NCBI GenBank assembly: GCA_964423925.1
Contig: CAYRGQ010000002.1
Coordinates: forward strand, 124,001-188,000
Source: CAYRGQ01 sp964423925
GTDB lineage: Bacteria; Bacteroidota; Bacteroidia; Sphingobacteriales; Sphingobacteriaceae
Direction: 5' to 3'
Length of the DNA: 64,000 bases
Shown here: in pieces, positions 1-8,861 of the stretch
Position numbering within the stretch: position 1 is the stretch's first letter
How the letters are laid out: the number at the start of each line of letters is the position of its first letter
Position numbers and translations under genes: made by a program
The notes under the pieces: model-generated
Databases searched by the model: none
What the model was told of the DNA's origin: nothing
The model's input: only the letters and a program-made list of their open reading frames with translations

Positions 1-103
1 CGATTTGCCGCAGTTGGCACGTTGGCTTCAAAAGGCGCGCGATATCCAATGGGATTACAAGAACTTAATCAAGCGCAAAGGACGCCTGGAAAGGCTGAAA
101 TAA
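1..103 (+). CDS. C-terminal end of an unidentified protein (partial)
   Basis: An open frame enters from the left edge (frame beginning at base 2) and runs 33 codons to TAA at 101-103. The visible tail is rich in Lys/Arg/Trp/Leu and ends GRLERLK. It lies 30 bp before the next start codon on the same strand, as expected for a preceding gene. I do not recognise the family from this fragment. An overlapping frame with an ATG at 49 exists but runs into the next gene in another frame. Confidence 0.5.
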   Translation, partial: DLPQLARWLQKARDIQWDYKNLIKRKGRLERLK

Positions 104-133
104 TCGTTAATATACACCAAGTAAATAAACACT

Positions 134-1189
134 ATGAGAATTCTAAAAACAATCCTAATCATTGTTTTGGTCATCATCGGCATACCGTTAGTCGTAGCGC
201 TATTTGTCAGAAAAGACTTCCATACAGAGCGCGAAATCGTGATTGACCGGCCTGTATCACAGGTTTACGAGTACGTCAAATACGTAGAAAATCAGGACAA
301 TTTCGGGAAGTGGCAACTCTCCGACCCCGACGCCACGCTCGTCGCCTCGGGGACGGATGGCACAGTAGGGTTCGCGTATAGCTGGGACGGAAAGAAGGTT
401 GGAAAGGGATCACAAACCATTACGGGTCTAGTACCGAACGAAAAAGTTGAGACCGAATTGGATTTTGGATTCGGGGAGCCGGCGCGCTCATTTATCCTCA
501 CCGAAGAGGTCGGCCCAAACCAAACCAAGGTAACCTGGGGCCTGGCCGGTAAATCCCCGTACCCGTTTAACTTAATGGGGCTCTTTTTTGATATGGGCGA
601 TGATTTCAGTGAAGGGCTCCAAAATTTGAAGACGATCCTCGAGAACGAAGAGCTAGCGGACGATCGCGCTTTTCTACTCAACTACTACGATGAAACATTA
701 GCCAAACTTCAGACCGCTATTGCCGGGCTCAATGCAGACCAAATGCATTTTAAGCCCGCGCAAGACGCTTGGTCTGTCAGCCAGTGCCTGGAGCACATCG
801 TGCTTACAGAAAACATGATCTTTGGCATGGTAAAGGAAAACATGGCTAAACCCGCCAACCCCGAACGACGTGCAGAAATCCAACTGGAAGATAGCGAGAT
901 AGTGAGCATGATCGTCGACCGTAGCCAGAAGCATTCAGCTCCCGACATGCTTATGCCCCGAGGTAAGTACGACGACCCCGACACCGGCCTGCGGGAACTC
1001 ACGCAACAACGCGCTGCCATTGTCTCCTACGTTAGGGATGTCCCTACGGACGATTTGCGTAATCATGTAGCATACTCGCCCTCGGGCGCATCCGACGCGT
1101 ATCAATCGCTGCTTTTCCTTGCCGGGCATACCGCGAGGCACACGATGCAAATCGAAGAAATTAAAGCAAACGCCAACTTTCCGAAATAA
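134..1189 (+). CDS. SRPBCC-DinB fusion protein, membrane-anchored
   Basis: This 351-residue protein has an N-terminal hydrophobic segment (about residues 5-24). Next comes an SRPBCC/START-like ligand-binding domain (about 30-170), beginning with the usual ERxIVIDRPVSQVYEYV strand-helix opening. A DinB-like four-helix bundle follows (about 178-345), with His residues in SQCLEHIV and GHTARHTMQI in the usual metal-ligand positions. Both domains are common in Bacteroidota as separate small proteins; here they form one polypeptide. DinB domains occur in thiol-dependent transferases (YfiT, bacillithiol transferases) and SRPBCC domains bind hydrophobic ligands, but the substrate cannot be inferred. 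The N-terminal segment could be a signal anchor placing both domains outside the cytoplasm. A terminator follows at once, so the gene ends its transcript. Confidence 0.85.
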   Translation: MRILKTILIIVLVIIGIPLVVALFVRKDFHTEREIVIDRPVSQVYEYVKYVENQDNFGKWQLSDPDATLVASGTDGTVGFAYSWDGKKVGKGSQTITGLVPNEKVETELDFGFGEPARSFILTEEVGPNQTKVTWGLAGKSPYPFNLMGLFFDMGDDFSEGLQNLKTILENEELADDRAFLLNYYDETLAKLQTAIAGLNADQMHFKPAQDAWSVSQCLEHIVLTENMIFGMVKENMAKPANPERRAEIQLEDSEIVSMIVDRSQKHSAPDMLMPRGKYDDPDTGLRELTQQRAAIVSYVRDVPTDDLRNHVAYSPSGASDAYQSLLFLAGHTARHTMQIEEIKANANFPK

Positions 1190-1213
1190 TCGCTACGCAG
1201 GCGCTGAAACAAG

Positions 1214-1248
1214 AAAGCCTCCATTCTGACGACTTGGAGGCTTTTTTA
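1214..1248. terminator. Bidirectional terminator
   Basis: Stem AAAGCCTCC (1214-1222) pairs with GGAGGCTTT (1236-1244), followed by a T-rich tail. It lies between convergent genes, so it can serve both strands. The arm AAGCCTCCATTCT recurs in the hairpin at 2936-2963. Confidence 0.8.
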
Positions 1249-1271
1249 TATAATGGAGAGGATACCGTCGG

Positions 1272-2801
1272 CTAAAAGGAAACCCGCCTGGCTATCTGAT
1301 CGCTTTCGTTCCCCATACGATCGATTGCGGTAACTACGACGGCCTCGAGTTTCGCTTCACTATCGCGTTCCACGACCGCTTCGCGCGTGGCGCGCGGCAA
1401 GATCTGGTGGCTCCAGGTGTCGCCGTAGCGGGTGTAAAGTACCCATAGGGCGATATCTTCGGGGTTTGAGTGAGTCCATTTGACAATGGTTTCCCGATTG
1501 CGGTTCGTCACCGTGGTTTTTGGCGGTTGCGGAAGACTCGCGCCGAGCCACGGGCTCGAAGGTACGAGGGCGGGCGACCTATAGGGTCCGTCTAGCAAGC
1601 CTTGCGCTAACAACGGGTGCCGGGTTAGCGAAGATATGCTCCAGTGTACGGCCCCCTTGCTTTGCGGAAGCATACCGCGAGTAATCATGATTTGGTTGAC
1701 AACCTCCGTGAGGTTCGCTTGGTCCCCGCCGCGCCCCACGTTCATCCCGGGCCATAAATGTCGTCCGTGCGTGTTTTCCTGTTGCCACCACCCCAGCAAA
1801 ACCGGAAAACTCTGTGGAATCTGCGAAATGGGCCAATACAATTGGGGGGTAAAATAGTCGATCCATCCCTCGTTGAGCCAAAGCTTAGCGTCAGCATATA
1901 ACTTGTCATATTGATCCATCCCGGCAATACTCTCCGGATACCCGGGGCGCCAGATACCGAACGGGCTCAACCCAAACTTCACGTGGTTCTTCTCCTCCTT
2001 GATGCCCGTATAGACACGCTTGATGAACCGGTTGACCTGCTCGCGACGCCAGTCTTTTCGATTTAACGTTCCACCGCGCTCGCGATATTCGGCCCAAGAA
2101 TCATCGTCAGGAAAATCCGCTCCGTCATTGTAGGATTCATACGGGTAAAAATAGTCATCGAAATGTACGCCATCGATGTCGTAACGGCGTACGATATCCA
2201 TCACTACGGCTGCCGAGTGGTCTTGAGTCGTCTGCCTAGCGGGATCAAACCACCAATAGCCTTCTTTGAGATGGACCACCGATTCGGGCATCTTACGCAC
2301 CATAGAAGCGTCCTCGACTTCCCCGGCCGAGACATGGTGAGCCCGATAGGGATTGAGCCAAACATGCAGCTCCAGACCCCGTTTATGGGCTTCCGCCACC
2401 CAAAATTCCAATGGATCATAATATGGGTCGGGTGCCTTGCCCTGCTCACCCGTCAGGTAGTAGGACCACGGTTCCAGTTCACTCGCATAAAGTGCATCCG
2501 CCTGCGGACGTACCTGGAAAATAACGGCATTGAATTGGTGGTCTTTAAGAAAATCCAACAAAGCAATCGCTTCCTCTTTTTGTACCGCCGTCGGTAGTCC
2601 GGGCTTACTTGGCCAATTGATATTGGCTACCGTAGCTACCCATGCCGCTCTAAACTCACGCATGGGCGCCGGCGGAGCTGCCCCCGTCATCGGTTTGCTT
2701 TCAGCCGCGGGTGGGCTATTCATTGCACAGGACCCTGCGAGCCAGGCTGAACAAACCAATAATCCCAACAGCAGGGAGGTCCATGATCTTTTTGTGCGCA
2801 T
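1272..2801 (-). CDS. Family 10-like glycosyl hydrolase (GHL10/DUF187), lipoprotein
   Basis: The 509-residue protein opens with a lipoprotein signal (basic start, hydrophobic core, AGSC with lipidation Cys25). The GHL10 (YngK/DUF187) TIM-barrel region covers about 48-400, with the family strands FRAAWVATV, AVIFQVRPQADALY, LELHVWLNPYR and YDIDGVHFDDYFYP. Asp/Glu pairs after these strands are the probable catalytic centre. The C-terminal about 90 residues look like a fibronectin-type III beta domain. The family acts on extracellular or envelope polysaccharides, and the lipid anchor suggests the outer membrane or periplasm. The exact glycan is unknown. The gene appears monocistronic, with related hairpins on both sides. 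Confidence 0.9.
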   Translation of the reverse strand: MRTKRSWTSLLLGLLVCSAWLAGSCAMNSPPAAESKPMTGAAPPAPMREFRAAWVATVANINWPSKPGLPTAVQKEEAIALLDFLKDHQFNAVIFQVRPQADALYASELEPWSYYLTGEQGKAPDPYYDPLEFWVAEAHKRGLELHVWLNPYRAHHVSAGEVEDASMVRKMPESVVHLKEGYWWFDPARQTTQDHSAAVVMDIVRRYDIDGVHFDDYFYPYESYNDGADFPDDDSWAEYRERGGTLNRKDWRREQVNRFIKRVYTGIKEEKNHVKFGLSPFGIWRPGYPESIAGMDQYDKLYADAKLWLNEGWIDYFTPQLYWPISQIPQSFPVLLGWWQQENTHGRHLWPGMNVGRGGDQANLTEVVNQIMITRGMLPQSKGAVHWSISSLTRHPLLAQGLLDGPYRSPALVPSSPWLGASLPQPPKTTVTNRNRETIVKWTHSNPEDIALWVLYTRYGDTWSHQILPRATREAVVERDSEAKLEAVVVTAIDRMGNESDQIARRVSF

Positions 2802-2935
2802 AAGTCTTTCTTATTGAAACGGGTAAGTTAGTAGAAAACAAGAATACCAAAAAAAAGGCAGACTTTCCACAGGGCAGTCCGAGTCCCGCGGTCAACTTTC
2901 ACGAGAAAAGCCACTATCGTCCTAATGTAAAAGAG

Positions 2936-2965
2936 AAGCCTCCATTCTCACGAATGGAGGCTTTC
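2936..2965. terminator. Terminator-like hairpin repeated from the other side of the GHL10 gene
   Basis: A perfect 12-bp stem, AAGCCTCCATTC (2936-2947) and GAATGGAGGCTT (2952-2963), with loop TCAC. It lies downstream of the minus-strand helicase gene. The left arm shares AAGCCTCCATTCT with the hairpin at 1214. The T-run is short on both strands, so termination strength is uncertain. Confidence 0.65.
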
Positions 2966-3030
2966 ACTACCCAATAAAAATTTGCACCTATTTGCACGAA
3001 ATAAAGTAACGCGACAAAGTGGCCGCTACT

Positions 3031-4314
3031 TTATGACCCTGCTTGTGGTGACTTCGGTAATGCGGAGTCACCCTGCTTAGGCTTCCTCCGTTTTGAAAAA
3101 TGCTGCTTCGGGCGGGGCTTCCGTGCCTCCCCATCACGTTTTGGATGATGGGACCGGCTTTCTTTTTGACCGAGCACTGGCGACGCGCCGTAGCCGTCGG
3201 GTAATGCCACCTCCTCCACCTTCCGCTCCATAAGCTCTTCGATGGAAGCAAAGCGCCTATAATCCCGGTTATTGACAAACGTGATGGCCGTCCCGGTCTT
3301 CTCCGCGCGGGCCGTACGACCGATACGATGGATATAGTCCTCAGGATCGGGCGGCACGTCGTAATTGACGACTAGGTCAATGCCTTCCACGTCAATCCCA
3401 CGAGATAACACGTCCGTACCAATAAGGACAGGGATTTGCCTATTCTTAAAACGCAACAAGATTTCGGTGCGTTCGTCCTGCGTTAGGTCCGAGTGGAAGG
3501 GTCTAACTGGTATTTGCTCGCGCTTGAGCGAGCGGGCTAAATCCTTCACTTTGTCCTTGGTTGAGGAGAATACGATTACACTTTTGTAGTCGCCACTCTG
3601 GAGAATTTGCTTCAGTAACGGCGTTTTCTGCTCGTCAAACGTGCGATAATGAATCTGGCGAATACCCGCTGCGGGTTTGGAAATGGCAATATTGACCTGC
3701 TTGGGATTTCGCAGCAAAGTCTTGGCAAACGATCGAATCTTGGGAGGCATTGTGGCGGAAAATAGCATCGTCTGCCGTTCAGCAGGGAGTTCGCGTACAA
3801 TGCGGTTAATATCATCCTTAAAGCCCATGTCGAGCATGCGGTCGGCTTCGTCCAAAACAAGGAATTTAATCTCTCCGAAACGTACGATGCCCGAGCTCAA
3901 GTGTGCAATAAGCCTTCCTGGTGTGGCGATGACGATGTCTACGCCTTCGCGCAGGGCGCGACGCTGTTGTTCATAGCCAATCCCGTCCCCTCCACCATAG
4001 ATCGCGATGGAACTAATACCGGTAAAATAAGCTAAACCCTCAACCTGTTGATCAATCTGAACGGCCAACTCGCGTGTAGGCGCTAGTATGAGCGCACTGA
4101 TCGCTGGCCGCGGTTCCATTTTGCACAATGCATCGATAAGAGGTAAAAGGTAAGAGGCCGTTTTGCCGGTGCCGGTTTGTGCACAAGCTATTAAATCATG
4201 TTTTTCCTGCAACAGCGGTATAGTTTCTGCCTGTATGGCTGTCGGCGACTTGTACCCCATCGCTTCCAATCCTTCGCTCAGATTGGTATGGAAATTAAAA
4301 TCTTCAAATGTCAA
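3031..4314 (-). CDS. rhlE: DEAD-box ATP-dependent RNA helicase, RhlE type
   Basis: A 427-residue ATP-dependent RNA-unwinding enzyme of ribosome assembly and RNA turnover. The motifs are in order: Q motif (SPTAIQAETIP), Walker A AQTGTGKT, PTRELA, DEAD box VLDEADRML, SAT (FSATMPP), then domain 2 with GTDVLSRGID and HRIGRTARA. A basic Lys/Arg tail of about 60 residues probably binds RNA. The start codon is TTG at 4312-4314: an in-frame TAA lies seven codons upstream with no ATG between, and the resulting N-terminus MTFEDFNFH matches the usual RhlE start. A promoter -7 element lies 28 nt upstream. RhlE rather than another DEAD-box paralogue is chosen from overall motif context. Confidence 0.93.
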   Translation of the reverse strand: MTFEDFNFHTNLSEGLEAMGYKSPTAIQAETIPLLQEKHDLIACAQTGTGKTASYLLPLIDALCKMEPRPAISALILAPTRELAVQIDQQVEGLAYFTGISSIAIYGGGDGIGYEQQRRALREGVDIVIATPGRLIAHLSSGIVRFGEIKFLVLDEADRMLDMGFKDDINRIVRELPAERQTMLFSATMPPKIRSFAKTLLRNPKQVNIAISKPAAGIRQIHYRTFDEQKTPLLKQILQSGDYKSVIVFSSTKDKVKDLARSLKREQIPVRPFHSDLTQDERTEILLRFKNRQIPVLIGTDVLSRGIDVEGIDLVVNYDVPPDPEDYIHRIGRTARAEKTGTAITFVNNRDYRRFASIEELMERKVEEVALPDGYGASPVLGQKESRSHHPKRDGEARKPRPKQHFSKRRKPKQGDSALPKSPQAGS

Positions 4315-4635
4315 AGCTACTTTATTAAATTGTTGTTATTGACAAAAGTACGAATTCTTAGGGCAGCATCCGCCTTTTATTTCGACTAACGACGGGAGCA
4401 CCTCCAGCACGCCCAACACGCTCGCCCCATTGACGCTAAAAAATTGCAACAATAAAAACAAAAGCTCGTTTATATCTGTATATTAGCAATGAAATAGAAA
4501 TCGTCCCGTTGTGGGCGCGCATACAAACAAGTACCGTAAATTTAGTTAGTCACCAGACAAGTCGCTTACCATTGTATATACTGCACTTTTCTTCCACCAC
4601 GCTCCACCAGATAACAAAACGCCTAGCTGTACCCA
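4315..4635. other. Intergenic region between divergent genes
   Basis: These 321 bp separate rhlE (minus) and the DUF6695 gene (plus). Apart from the rhlE -7 element, I see no convincing promoter for the plus-strand gene, no hairpin of note and no tRNA-like fold. The sequence is AT-rich around 4430-4500. Confidence 0.5.
4343..4350 (-). promoter_or_regulatory. -7 element (TACTTTTG) for rhlE
   Basis: A perfect match to the Bacteroidota TAnnTTTG element on the minus strand, 28 nt before the TTG start. It supports that start, with a leader of about 24 nt. Confidence 0.6.
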
Positions 4636-5700
4636 ATGGAACGTTTTAAAGACCTAGCGATTACCATCGCCTGGCCTGAGATACCTACGCGTGGCGATGA
4701 GCGCTGGATGAATTTCTTGAAAAAGATCGGTTTGGTAAAGAACCTGCATTTTAAAGTAGGTCATGCCGCGATCGTACTCGTCAACCATCGCAATGGCGAC
4801 TTAGCATACTATGATTTTGGGCGATATGTTACGCCGTTGGGATACGGACGGGCACGCTCGGCTCAATCCGACCCGCGTTTAACGCTGACTAGCAAAGCCC
4901 GACTGGAGGGAGCAAGCGAAATCGTCAACATTCGCATGGTGCTCGATGAGATGCACGTAAAACGCGAAGCCACGCACGGCGCTGGAATCATGTACTTTTC
5001 CGTTGCCAATAGTCTGTCATTTAACCGTGCTTCGGCCTACGCCGATAAGCTCGTGAGCGAGGGACCCGTGAAATACGGTGCGCTTGCGGCTGACTGCAAT
5101 AGCTGTTCGCGATTTGTGGCTCAGGTGCTTTTAGCTGGGCTTCCTTCCCGACACAAGACCCGGAGAATGCTACTACTTCCAGAGTCATTCAAACCTAGTC
5201 CGATGAGTAACGTCGTCAATGCGCGGGTGGACCGAATGGTGTATACGTTCGATGGTCAAACCTTGTCCTTGCAGCGCCTGTCGCGCCTTAGGTCTTTTTT
5301 GTACCAAGCCAAGCTAATTGGGGAGAGCCTTTCAAGTTCGAAGGCTGGCGACTTCCCTTCGGATCAGATTAGGGGCCACGTGACGCTGCCCCTCAGGATG
5401 CCTCCAATACCCAAGACGGCACAATGGCTGGGCGGCATCGGCGAAGGCGCTTGGTACGCGATCGAACCGACGGCCGAAGATGGCAGACAGTTTAAGGTAA
5501 CGCGCTACGACGCTAAGGGTGTTGTGCTTTACTCGGCACGCTATACGGCCGACAGGGACTGGCAGCCCAGCGCGAATTACAAAATGACGTTTAATACCGA
5601 GTACCGGTTCGTAACGGTGGAACAGCTCGGGGTCACAATCCGGCTGTCACTCGTGTCGCAGGAGAATACCGCACAAAACAATCACGCATTTGCAATATAA
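4636..5700 (+). CDS. DUF6695-type protein, papain/NlpC-like fold suspected
   Basis: The 354-residue protein has the N-terminal features I associate with DUF6695 of Bacteroidota: KVGHAAIVLV (His about 43), then YYDFGRYVTPLGYGRAR, and later DCNSCSRFVAQVLLAG. The order is circularly permuted relative to NlpC/P60 enzymes: a His in GHA first and a Cys-containing helix later, as in DUF4105-like papain-fold proteins. A peptidase or amidase role is therefore possible but unproven. The C-terminal about 90 residues form a beta-rich domain (WYAIEPT, YRFVTVEQLG). No signal peptide is visible. It ends 6 bp before panD, so co-transcription is likely, although nothing links the functions. Confidence 0.7.
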   Translation: MERFKDLAITIAWPEIPTRGDERWMNFLKKIGLVKNLHFKVGHAAIVLVNHRNGDLAYYDFGRYVTPLGYGRARSAQSDPRLTLTSKARLEGASEIVNIRMVLDEMHVKREATHGAGIMYFSVANSLSFNRASAYADKLVSEGPVKYGALAADCNSCSRFVAQVLLAGLPSRHKTRRMLLLPESFKPSPMSNVVNARVDRMVYTFDGQTLSLQRLSRLRSFLYQAKLIGESLSSSKAGDFPSDQIRGHVTLPLRMPPIPKTAQWLGGIGEGAWYAIEPTAEDGRQFKVTRYDAKGVVLYSARYTADRDWQPSANYKMTFNTEYRFVTVEQLGVTIRLSLVSQENTAQNNHAFAI

Positions 5701-5706
5701 CACTTC

Positions 5707-6075
5707 ATGGAAATAGAAATCTTAAAATCAAAAATTCACACGGTGAAAGTCACCGAAGCCAATGTCGCATATAACGGATCAATCACGATCGATGCAGACT
5801 TGCTCGACGCGGCCTTGATCAAAAAGTATCAGCAAGTATATATAAACAATACGGTTAACGGTAGCAGAATCATGACGTACGTACTGCCCGGAAAGCGCGG
5901 AAGTGGCGAGGTGTGCATGAATGGCGGCGCCGCACTACACGCCAACGTCGGCGACACCGTCCATATTTTAGCCTTCTGTCGGATGTCCGAGGAAGAAGCA
6001 GATCATTATAGGCCCACGTTGGTTTTCACCGTTGGCAACAACCAAATTGAGCGGGTAGAACAATACGACTATTAA
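5707..6075 (+). CDS. panD: Aspartate 1-decarboxylase (PanD)
   Basis: This 122-residue protein makes beta-alanine from L-aspartate for pantothenate and CoA synthesis. The proenzyme self-cleaves between Gly24 and Ser25, seen here in YNGSITID, and the new N-terminal Ser becomes the pyruvoyl group. Lys9 in the LKSKIH opening and the segment KRGSGEVCMNGGAAL are also family features. Length is normal. It follows the DUF6695 gene by 6 bp and converges with the next gene, also after 6 bp, leaving no room for a separate terminator. Confidence 0.95.
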   Translation: MEIEILKSKIHTVKVTEANVAYNGSITIDADLLDAALIKKYQQVYINNTVNGSRIMTYVLPGKRGSGEVCMNGGAALHANVGDTVHILAFCRMSEEEADHYRPTLVFTVGNNQIERVEQYDY

Positions 6076-6081
6076 CGTACA

Positions 6082-6648
6082 CTAATCTTCCCATCCCCAC
6101 GGTGCCGCGGGCGTTTCCACCGGAGTGGTCAGATCGAATACCACGGTGAAAAGTCTGTCGGAGCCGATGCGCCGCAGGTTGTAGGTAAACGTGGTCTCAT
6201 CGACCGTGATCCACCATACATTGCTGGCCGCATAGGGGATTCGCTCTGCTGTTTCGGCATCAGCAGGAAACATTTGCAGACTCTCAAACCCAGTATTTGT
6301 GCTCGTACCACCATACTGGGTAATTTCTTCCTCGCTCCCATCCGCGTGGCGGTGGTCGTGCTTCAGCTTGATCAGCCCATCCTGTCGGGTCAACACCCAG
6401 GTGCGGGACCGGTCTTCTCCTACAAAAAATGGGATACGCAGGGTGTCATCATCGCATGCGCGGACATGCATGACGAGCCGCTTGTCTGCAAAATCGTCCT
6501 GAACGATGCCATCCGCCAATTTCCCTTCGTAAGATCGGCCGCAGTGCTTCCGTAGCGTTTCCCAAAAAATGTCGGACGGAATGCGCTCTTGCGCTATCGC
6601 CGAGCTGCCCAAAAAGGCCAGCAATATAAAGGTTATGAATTTTCGCAT
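6082..6648 (-). CDS. Secreted hypothetical protein
   Basis: The 188-residue protein has a clear Sec signal peptide (MRKFITFILLAFLGSSAIAQ, cleavage after AIAQ). The mature part is beta-rich, with one conserved-looking Cys pair (KHCGRSYEGKL and HVRACDDDTLRIPF) that could form a disulphide. The HDHRHADGSEEEITQYGG segment suggests a polar loop. I do not recognise a named domain. Similar periplasmic proteins of about 190 residues are common in Bacteroidota genomes. It stands apart from the DUF5005-like gene upstream by 69 bp on the same strand, so the two may share a transcript. Confidence 0.7.
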   Translation of the reverse strand: MRKFITFILLAFLGSSAIAQERIPSDIFWETLRKHCGRSYEGKLADGIVQDDFADKRLVMHVRACDDDTLRIPFFVGEDRSRTWVLTRQDGLIKLKHDHRHADGSEEEITQYGGTSTNTGFESLQMFPADAETAERIPYAASNVWWITVDETTFTYNLRRIGSDRLFTVVFDLTTPVETPAAPWGWED

Positions 6649-6717
6649 GGGTAAATTTACACAAAATATGACGAATTGCGGATATCCAAACCGCGGCGCC
6701 TGCCGTTTTCTCGCGCG

Positions 6718-7923
6718 CTACTCAACAAGCAGCCGGATGAACCGAGGCGAAAACATATCGGGATGTTTTCCGAAGTCGTTAAGGAAATCGAAGGAATTGA
6801 CATGGTAACTAATCAATAGTTCGCCCGGTTTTGATAAGTGAGGATGGGCTTTGGCATTATAGGCATACAAGCTTTTGACGGCCAAAGGTTCGGGACATTC
6901 GTAGATCGGCACAACAGGACCGAACGGACCGACTGGACTTAGACCGACCCGCACGCCGATCCTGGGTTCGATGCCATTTATTTGAAAAACCAGTAAATAC
7001 CTGCCGTCGGCCAGCGGCATTACGCTCAATTCGTTAGACACATGATTCGTTGTGGCAACCGCGTTTTGGATGTCGGGCTGCCAGGCCGCTCCATCCCAAT
7101 ATTCCCAACGGGAAAAATTCTCGAAATCGGCGGGTTTAACCCGAGCAACCAGTAATTCCTTGGCGGGTCCACGAACACCATAGACATACATAAAGCCGTC
7201 GGGGTGCGGAGCACCAGCCCACGAGGTGTTGGCCATTACGCCCGCGCCAAACGAGTACCCCGCGCCGTGCGTCGATTTGTCCGCTGCGATGTATAACGGC
7301 GTCTCTATTTGCCGATGCTCCGGAAATGGCGGCCGGTCATCGGCGTCGATCGCAAGCAGCACATTGCCCGCTTCTCTAAACCCAAACACCGCTTCCCCGG
7401 TATTCTCCATGCGATAGGCGAATATGTACGTCGTACTATCGATTTCGGGATTGACGAAGCCGTCGCCCAACCAGTAGTACTGTCCCTCCTTCGCGTTGGG
7501 CGTGGCGGGAATGAAAACGGAAGTGGGCTGGCCGTTATGGGTAGGCCCGCTATAAAATGTCAGCCGGTCCGCATCTAGGGTACCTGCCGGAAGGGTAGCT
7601 ACCACATTATTTGTCATACGCGCACCCGGGGCGAGTTTGCCTTGGGATTTGCTTCCCCAAAAACTATCGCTGAATACCAATAACGTCTCTGTGGCCTGCC
7701 AGCCTCCAATTGTATCTGCGGCACGTCGCGGAATCGAAAATAGCCCATCCCCTCCTATCCACCCACTGCTACGGTTGAGTCCTTCCGTCCAATCCGATGC
7801 GGCTTCCACCCGAAATGACAAGGCAAACTTATCCTGATCATCGCGCGGAGCCTGACCGCTAACATGCCAACATAACAACGCAAATAAGAGGGTAAGAAAA
7901 GATTGGCGTGGATAGATATTCAT
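6718..7923 (-). CDS. Secreted beta-propeller protein (DUF5005/DUF4185-like)
   Basis: The 401-residue protein has a signal peptide ending HVSGQA. The remainder looks like a five-bladed propeller of the GH43/GH117-like superfamily, annotated as DUF5005 or DUF4185: repeated blades with GWIGGDGLFSIP, LLVFSDSFWGS, YYWLGDGFV, FMYVYGVRGPAKELLVARV and ELSVMPLADGRYLLVFQ. Acidic residues at blade starts would line a central pocket. A carbohydrate-processing role is plausible from the fold and from other secreted glycosidases in the window, but catalytic residues cannot be assigned. Confidence 0.65.
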   Translation of the reverse strand: MNIYPRQSFLTLLFALLCWHVSGQAPRDDQDKFALSFRVEAASDWTEGLNRSSGWIGGDGLFSIPRRAADTIGGWQATETLLVFSDSFWGSKSQGKLAPGARMTNNVVATLPAGTLDADRLTFYSGPTHNGQPTSVFIPATPNAKEGQYYWLGDGFVNPEIDSTTYIFAYRMENTGEAVFGFREAGNVLLAIDADDRPPFPEHRQIETPLYIAADKSTHGAGYSFGAGVMANTSWAGAPHPDGFMYVYGVRGPAKELLVARVKPADFENFSRWEYWDGAAWQPDIQNAVATTNHVSNELSVMPLADGRYLLVFQINGIEPRIGVRVGLSPVGPFGPVVPIYECPEPLAVKSLYAYNAKAHPHLSKPGELLISYHVNSFDFLNDFGKHPDMFSPRFIRLLVE

Positions 7924-8075
7924 AAGTTATGGTTTTGGGTACGGCATCTTGCCGAGATACTTAGCTAAAGGTCCCAATGAAAAGTCAAAAGTACGCATTC
8001 TCGCTGCTTATCCGATGCCTTTGTGTAAACCGAAGTAAACGGCCTATTTCGGCGACGCATTTCGCACCATGTTCG

Positions 8076-8083
8076 TATCTTTG
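8076..8083 (+). promoter_or_regulatory. -7 element (TATCTTTG) for queE
   Basis: A perfect TAnnTTTG match 19 nt before ATG 8103. It lies inside the longer upstream reading frame and so supports the shorter queE start. Confidence 0.65.
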
Positions 8084-8102
8084 TAGCCGTAAAGGAAAAA
8101 GC

Positions 8103-8726
8103 ATGACAAACCAAGTTCCAGAAGACGGCAGCCTGTTGCCGTTAATGGAAGCATTTTATACGATACAGGGCGAAGGATACCATACGGGAAAGGCAGCTTA
8201 CTTTATCCGCTTGGGTGGATGCGATGTAGGATGCCACTGGTGCGATGTTAAGGAAAGCTGGGATGCCGAGTTGCATCCACTGACCGATATCGATGAAATC
8301 GTACATTTGGCTGCAAGCCACCCCGCCAAGGTGGTAGTCGTTACCGGCGGCGAACCGTTGTTGTACAACCTCGAACCACTTACACGGAAACTTCATGAGG
8401 CGGGCATACGAACCTTCTTGGAAACGTCGGGCGCCTATCCGTTAAGCGGACAGTGGGATTGGGTGTGTTTGTCGCCGAAGAAATTCAAAGCGCCCCTGCC
8501 GGATGTCATCGCGGCGGCCGGCGAATTGAAAGTCATCGTGTTTAATAAAAGCGATTTCAGTTGGGCAGAAACGCACGCGGCCATGGTTGGACCCCATTGC
8601 AAACTGTACTTGCAGCCGGAGTGGTCGAAAGCGGCCGACATGACTCCCCTCATTGTTGATTATGTCATGGAAAATCCAAGATGGGAGGTCTCCTTGCAGA
8701 CCCACAAATACATGAATATACCCTAG
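8103..8726 (+). CDS. queE: 7-carboxy-7-deazaguanine synthase (QueE)
   Basis: A radical-SAM enzyme converting 6-carboxytetrahydropterin to 7-carboxy-7-deazaguanine in queuosine/7-deazapurine synthesis. The start at 8103 follows an AAAGGAAAAA purine tract and a promoter element; an in-frame upstream extension from 7977 overlaps that promoter and has no family similarity. The protein has 207 residues, with MEAFYTIQGEG, then the cluster motif GCDVGCHWCD (CxxxCxxC) and VVVTGGEPLLY (SAM-binding GGE). No other queuosine gene lies in the window. It may be monocistronic, since lpdA has its own promoter 65 nt after the stop. Confidence 0.93.
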   Translation: MTNQVPEDGSLLPLMEAFYTIQGEGYHTGKAAYFIRLGGCDVGCHWCDVKESWDAELHPLTDIDEIVHLAASHPAKVVVVTGGEPLLYNLEPLTRKLHEAGIRTFLETSGAYPLSGQWDWVCLSPKKFKAPLPDVIAAAGELKVIVFNKSDFSWAETHAAMVGPHCKLYLQPEWSKAADMTPLIVDYVMENPRWEVSLQTHKYMNIP

Positions 8727-8790
8727 ATAAACGCGTAAATCCGTCCGCTCAATCAACCAAAGTCGGCACGCGTACAATAAAAATTTTGCG

Positions 8791-8798
8791 TAAGTTTG
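8791..8798 (+). promoter_or_regulatory. -7 element (TAAGTTTG) for lpdA
   Basis: A perfect TAnnTTTG match 63 nt before the lpdA ATG. No clear -33 TTTG at the proper spacing. It implies a leader of about 58 nt. Confidence 0.5.
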
Positions 8799-8861
8799 CA
8801 CATCTGTCGTGCCCAGGCTATCGGGCACTTTTATTAAGAATCCGGAAAATAAAAAAGCATT

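Noticed and set aside
2163..2597. 144-codon plus-strand frame opposite the GHL10 gene
   Set aside because: It is the antisense shadow of a well-supported gene, with no promoter and no recognisable domain.
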